A stretch of DNA of 64,000 bases from CAIVVT01 sp963838205 (GTDB taxonomy: Bacteria; Acidobacteriota; Terriglobia; Bryobacterales; Bryobacteraceae). Position 1 is the first letter of the stretch. Every line of letters starts with the position of its first letter. The stretch covers positions 1 through 64,000 of the forward strand of contig CAWIQF010000011.1 of assembly GCA_963838205.1 (NCBI GenBank). Reading direction: 5' to 3'. Below, in pieces: positions 61,999-64,000 of this stretch. A program made the translations under genes and the position numbers. The notes beneath the pieces were generated by a model. The model saw only the letters and a program-made list of their open reading frames with translations, made no database searches and was not told the DNA's origin.

Positions 61999-62358
61999 TC
62001 AAGCCACGGGCTCCAGCACAATCTGATCGCCGGCCACCGTGCCCGTGGCGTCGATCGTGCCGGCGGCCAGTTCGATCACTGAATTCGCCCGCAGGCAGAC
62101 TGCAATGCGCCATGGCCGCAATAAAGGACGGCACCGGACCACGCGCAGACGCCGATCCAGAAACAACACGTCGATCGTGAAGCGCATGAAAAAGCAATGC
62201 ACGGCTTCACAGGGCTCCAGCCAGATCGCTTCGCCCGGGGGCGCCGCGTCAATCCCCAGCCACCCTTTGCGGCGAGACTGGCTGTTATGAGCCAGGGTCA
62301 CGGCGCCGGCCAGAACTGCGCCCGACCGTGCGTTAACGATTCTGAACTGTTGCGCCAT
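61999..62358 (-). CDS. DUF192 family protein
   Basis: A 119-residue protein of the DUF192 family. The conserved pattern is visible: QSRRKGWLGIDAAPPGEAIW, then CEAVHCFFMRFTIDVLFLDR near residue 55, RCRPLLRPWRIAV, and the end NSVIELAAGTIDATG followed by GDQIVLEP. No signal peptide is present at this start (ATG 62358; an upstream ATG at 62442 adds 28 residues). Function of the family is unknown. It begins about 230 bases from the PPK2 pair, divergently. Confidence 0.82.
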   Translation of the reverse strand: MAQQFRIVNARSGAVLAGAVTLAHNSQSRRKGWLGIDAAPPGEAIWLEPCEAVHCFFMRFTIDVLFLDRRLRVVRCRPLLRPWRIAVCLRANSVIELAAGTIDATGTVAGDQIVLEPVA

Positions 62359-62591
62359 CTGCCATCGGTCTCCCTTTGAGCAGTCTACTTCTTCGATGCG
62401 GCCCGCGGGCCCAACACGTTCGATCGGTGCGCCGCTATTCATGCATGCAGAAAGCTTGATAGGATGGCGGCAACTCCACGCCGCGCGCTGGCCGTGCCCT
62501 TCAGCGGCCGCTCCATCGGTGGGAGGCGTTTCACATGCGGAGGGCCTTGTGGGAAAGTGGGAAAGGCCGCGGAAACCCCGGTGTTGCTTCC

Positions 62592-63392
62592 ATGCTTGAG
62601 AACATCAACCTGGACAAGAAGCTCTCACGTGAGGAGTACAAGCGCATTCTTCCTGGCTTGCAACGACGCCTCTACGACCTGGAGAAGGCGTGTTGGGATC
62701 ACGACGCTCCGACCATCGTCGTCTTCGAAGGCTGGGACGCGGCCGGCAAGGGCACCACGATCGCCACTCTGACTCAGCGGCTCGATCCACGGGGCTTCAA
62801 ATTGTATCCTGTCACCGCGCCGCGCACTTACGAAATGCAGCGCCCGTGGCTGTGGCGCTTCTGGCTGAAGGTACCCAACCGCGGCGAGATGGTGATCTTC
62901 GACCACAGTTGGTACGGTCGTGTCTTGGAAGAGCGCGTCGAGCGGATCACTCCCGAAAAAGCCTGGCGCGAGGCCTATCGCGATATCGTCGAGTTCGAGC
63001 GCATGCTGGCCGACGATGGAACCACGTTCGTGAAGTTCTTCCTGCACATCAGCCGGAAGGAGCAGAAGAAGCGTTTCCAGGCCATCGAGGCCAATCCCCT
63101 CGAAGCCTGGCGCGTGACTGCCTCGGACTGGGCTCGCCATAAGAACTACGGCCAGTATCTCGAGGCCGTCGAGGAGATGCTCGAGCTGACCGAATCCGAG
63201 TATGCTCCCTGGACCATCGTGGAAGCGACCTCCAAATCCTACGCCCGCCGCAAAGTTTTCGACACTATCATCCAGGCCCTCGAAAAACGGCTCGGTCCGA
63301 ATGCGCCGCCGCGCCTCGAGTTGACCGATCAGGGCGCCCGGGACGCCGAACTCCGCGCGGCCATGGATTCGCTCACCGGAGGCGGACTCTGA
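62592..63392 (+). CDS. Polyphosphate kinase 2 family protein
   Basis: A 266-residue PPK2-type enzyme, which transfers phosphate between polyphosphate and nucleotides. Walker A is VVFEGWDAAGKGTTIATL near residue 48, Walker B and lid are EMVIFDHSWYGRVLEERVER near 105, and the Arg-containing segment is FFLHISRKEQKKRFQAIE near 150. ATG 62592 is chosen since PPK2 homology starts there (MLENINLDKKLSREEYK). Its TGA overlaps the next ATG by one base. Substrate (AMP or ADP) cannot be fixed by eye. Confidence 0.9.
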   Translation: MLENINLDKKLSREEYKRILPGLQRRLYDLEKACWDHDAPTIVVFEGWDAAGKGTTIATLTQRLDPRGFKLYPVTAPRTYEMQRPWLWRFWLKVPNRGEMVIFDHSWYGRVLEERVERITPEKAWREAYRDIVEFERMLADDGTTFVKFFLHISRKEQKKRFQAIEANPLEAWRVTASDWARHKNYGQYLEAVEEMLELTESEYAPWTIVEATSKSYARRKVFDTIIQALEKRLGPNAPPRLELTDQGARDAELRAAMDSLTGGGL

Positions 63393-64000
63393 TGCTCGAC
63401 ACCATCGACCTGACCCTCGCTCTCGATCGCGAATCCTACGTCCGCGAGCTCACCCGCCGGCAGGTCCAACTGCGCGAACTCGGCTATCAGGTCTACCAGC
63501 GCAAGCGTCCCGTGATTATCGTGTTTGAGGGCTGGGACGCCGCCGGCAAGGGCGGCGCCATCAAACGTATTACGGAGAAACTCGATCCTCGCGGCTACGT
63601 CGTCTATCCCATCAGCGCCCCGCAAGGCGAGGACAAGACGCGCCACTACCTCTACCGCTTCTGGCGGCGCCTGCCCGAGCGGGGTCAGATCGCGATCTTC
63701 GACCGTTCCTGGTACGGCCGCGTGCTGGTCGAGCGTGTCGAGGGCTTTGCCACCGAGGAGCAGTGGAAGCGGGCCTACAAAGAGATCAACTCCTTCGAAC
63801 GGCAACTCCGCGACTTCGGCGCGATTCTACTCAAGTTTTTTATCCACATCTCGCGCACTGAACAACTTCGCCGTTTCGAGGAGCGCAAGGCAATCGGTTA
63901 CAAGGCCTGGAAGCTCACCGACGAAGACTGGCGGAATCGGGACAAGTGGGGCGCATACGAGGAAGCCGTGGAGGAGATGCTGGTCCGCACCAGTACCCGC
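63392..64000 (+). CDS. Second polyphosphate kinase 2 family protein (cut by window end)
   Basis: The first 203 residues of a PPK2 paralogue. Walker A is IVFEGWDAAGKGGAIKRI near residue 45, followed by KLDPRGYVVYPISAPQGEDK, QIAIFDRSWYGRVLVERVEG near 105 and FFIHISRTEQLRRFEERK near 150. It overlaps the preceding paralogue by one base (TGATG), so the two are made together. The pair resembles the two fused PPK2 domains of polyphosphate:AMP phosphotransferases, split into separate genes. The C-terminus lies outside the window. Confidence 0.9.
   Translation, partial: MLDTIDLTLALDRESYVRELTRRQVQLRELGYQVYQRKRPVIIVFEGWDAAGKGGAIKRITEKLDPRGYVVYPISAPQGEDKTRHYLYRFWRRLPERGQIAIFDRSWYGRVLVERVEGFATEEQWKRAYKEINSFERQLRDFGAILLKFFIHISRTEQLRRFEERKAIGYKAWKLTDEDWRNRDKWGAYEEAVEEMLVRTSTR

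Noticed and set aside
1..64000. CRISPR arrays, rRNA and tRNA genes
   Set aside because: No regularly spaced short repeats or recognisable RNA gene sequences were found by eye; a covariance-model scan would be decisive.

Overview
The window is GC-rich, densely coded DNA that looks like an Acidobacteriota chromosome, most likely of the Bryobacterales/Solibacter type. This is inferred from gene content: a GWxTD-domain protein, a carboxypeptidase-regulatory/beta-barrel protein, a sulfatase with TPR repeats, a secreted GH29 fucosidase, a fused hemC-hemD gene and a long tad (Flp pilus) locus with J-domain and PPK2 neighbours. No rRNA, tRNA or CRISPR array was seen.

1-15 kb is an accessory region bounded by an IS630-type element (2-1116, perfect 16-bp ends, transposase reading to the last base) and a decayed IS1380-type element (13311-15001). 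Between them a minus-strand operon encodes rpiB, a truncated transaldolase, a HAD hydrolase, ackA, xfp and class I fba, followed by an AT-richer HAD-IIB gene and a frameshifted GH130 gene. Together rpiB, xfp and ackA convert sugar phosphates to acetyl phosphate and then acetate plus ATP. Several members are broken (tal, GH130, an alpha/beta hydrolase, a GT4 glycosyltransferase), so the island seems to be eroding. A DksA/TraR-like regulator and an FKBP isomerase with a 45-bp tandem repeat also lie here.

15-40 kb holds mostly housekeeping and metabolic genes: an F420-reductase-like oxidoreductase, a two-domain nuclease interrupted by one in-frame TGA, a Sel1 lipoprotein, an FAD monooxygenase, a fucosidase divergent from an aldo/keto reductase-alcohol dehydrogenase pair, thiE, an APC permease, a queuosine-precursor transporter, the GWxTD/beta-barrel pair, a sulfatase-TPR protein, a metalloprotease, a TlpA-like thioredoxin, fused hemCD and an L-rhamnose mutarotase. 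REP-like hairpins lie in several gaps.

40-62 kb is a surface-structure region. A translationally coupled trio (GT-C-like membrane protein, GT2, methyltransferase) precedes a TonB-like protein, a degenerate NarL-type regulator and minus-strand tadG, tadE, tadE. Divergently, a PilZ-like gene and a GT-C-like membrane protein lead into two flp pilins, cpaB, cpaC, cpaE/tadZ, cpaF/tadA, tadB, tadC and an overlooked 33-codon membrane ORF, closed by a strong hairpin. The divergent spacer holds two identical palindromes exactly two helical turns apart. A J-domain protein and the prepilin peptidase follow.

62-64 kb has a DUF192 gene and two overlapping PPK2 polyphosphate kinases, the second cut by the window end.
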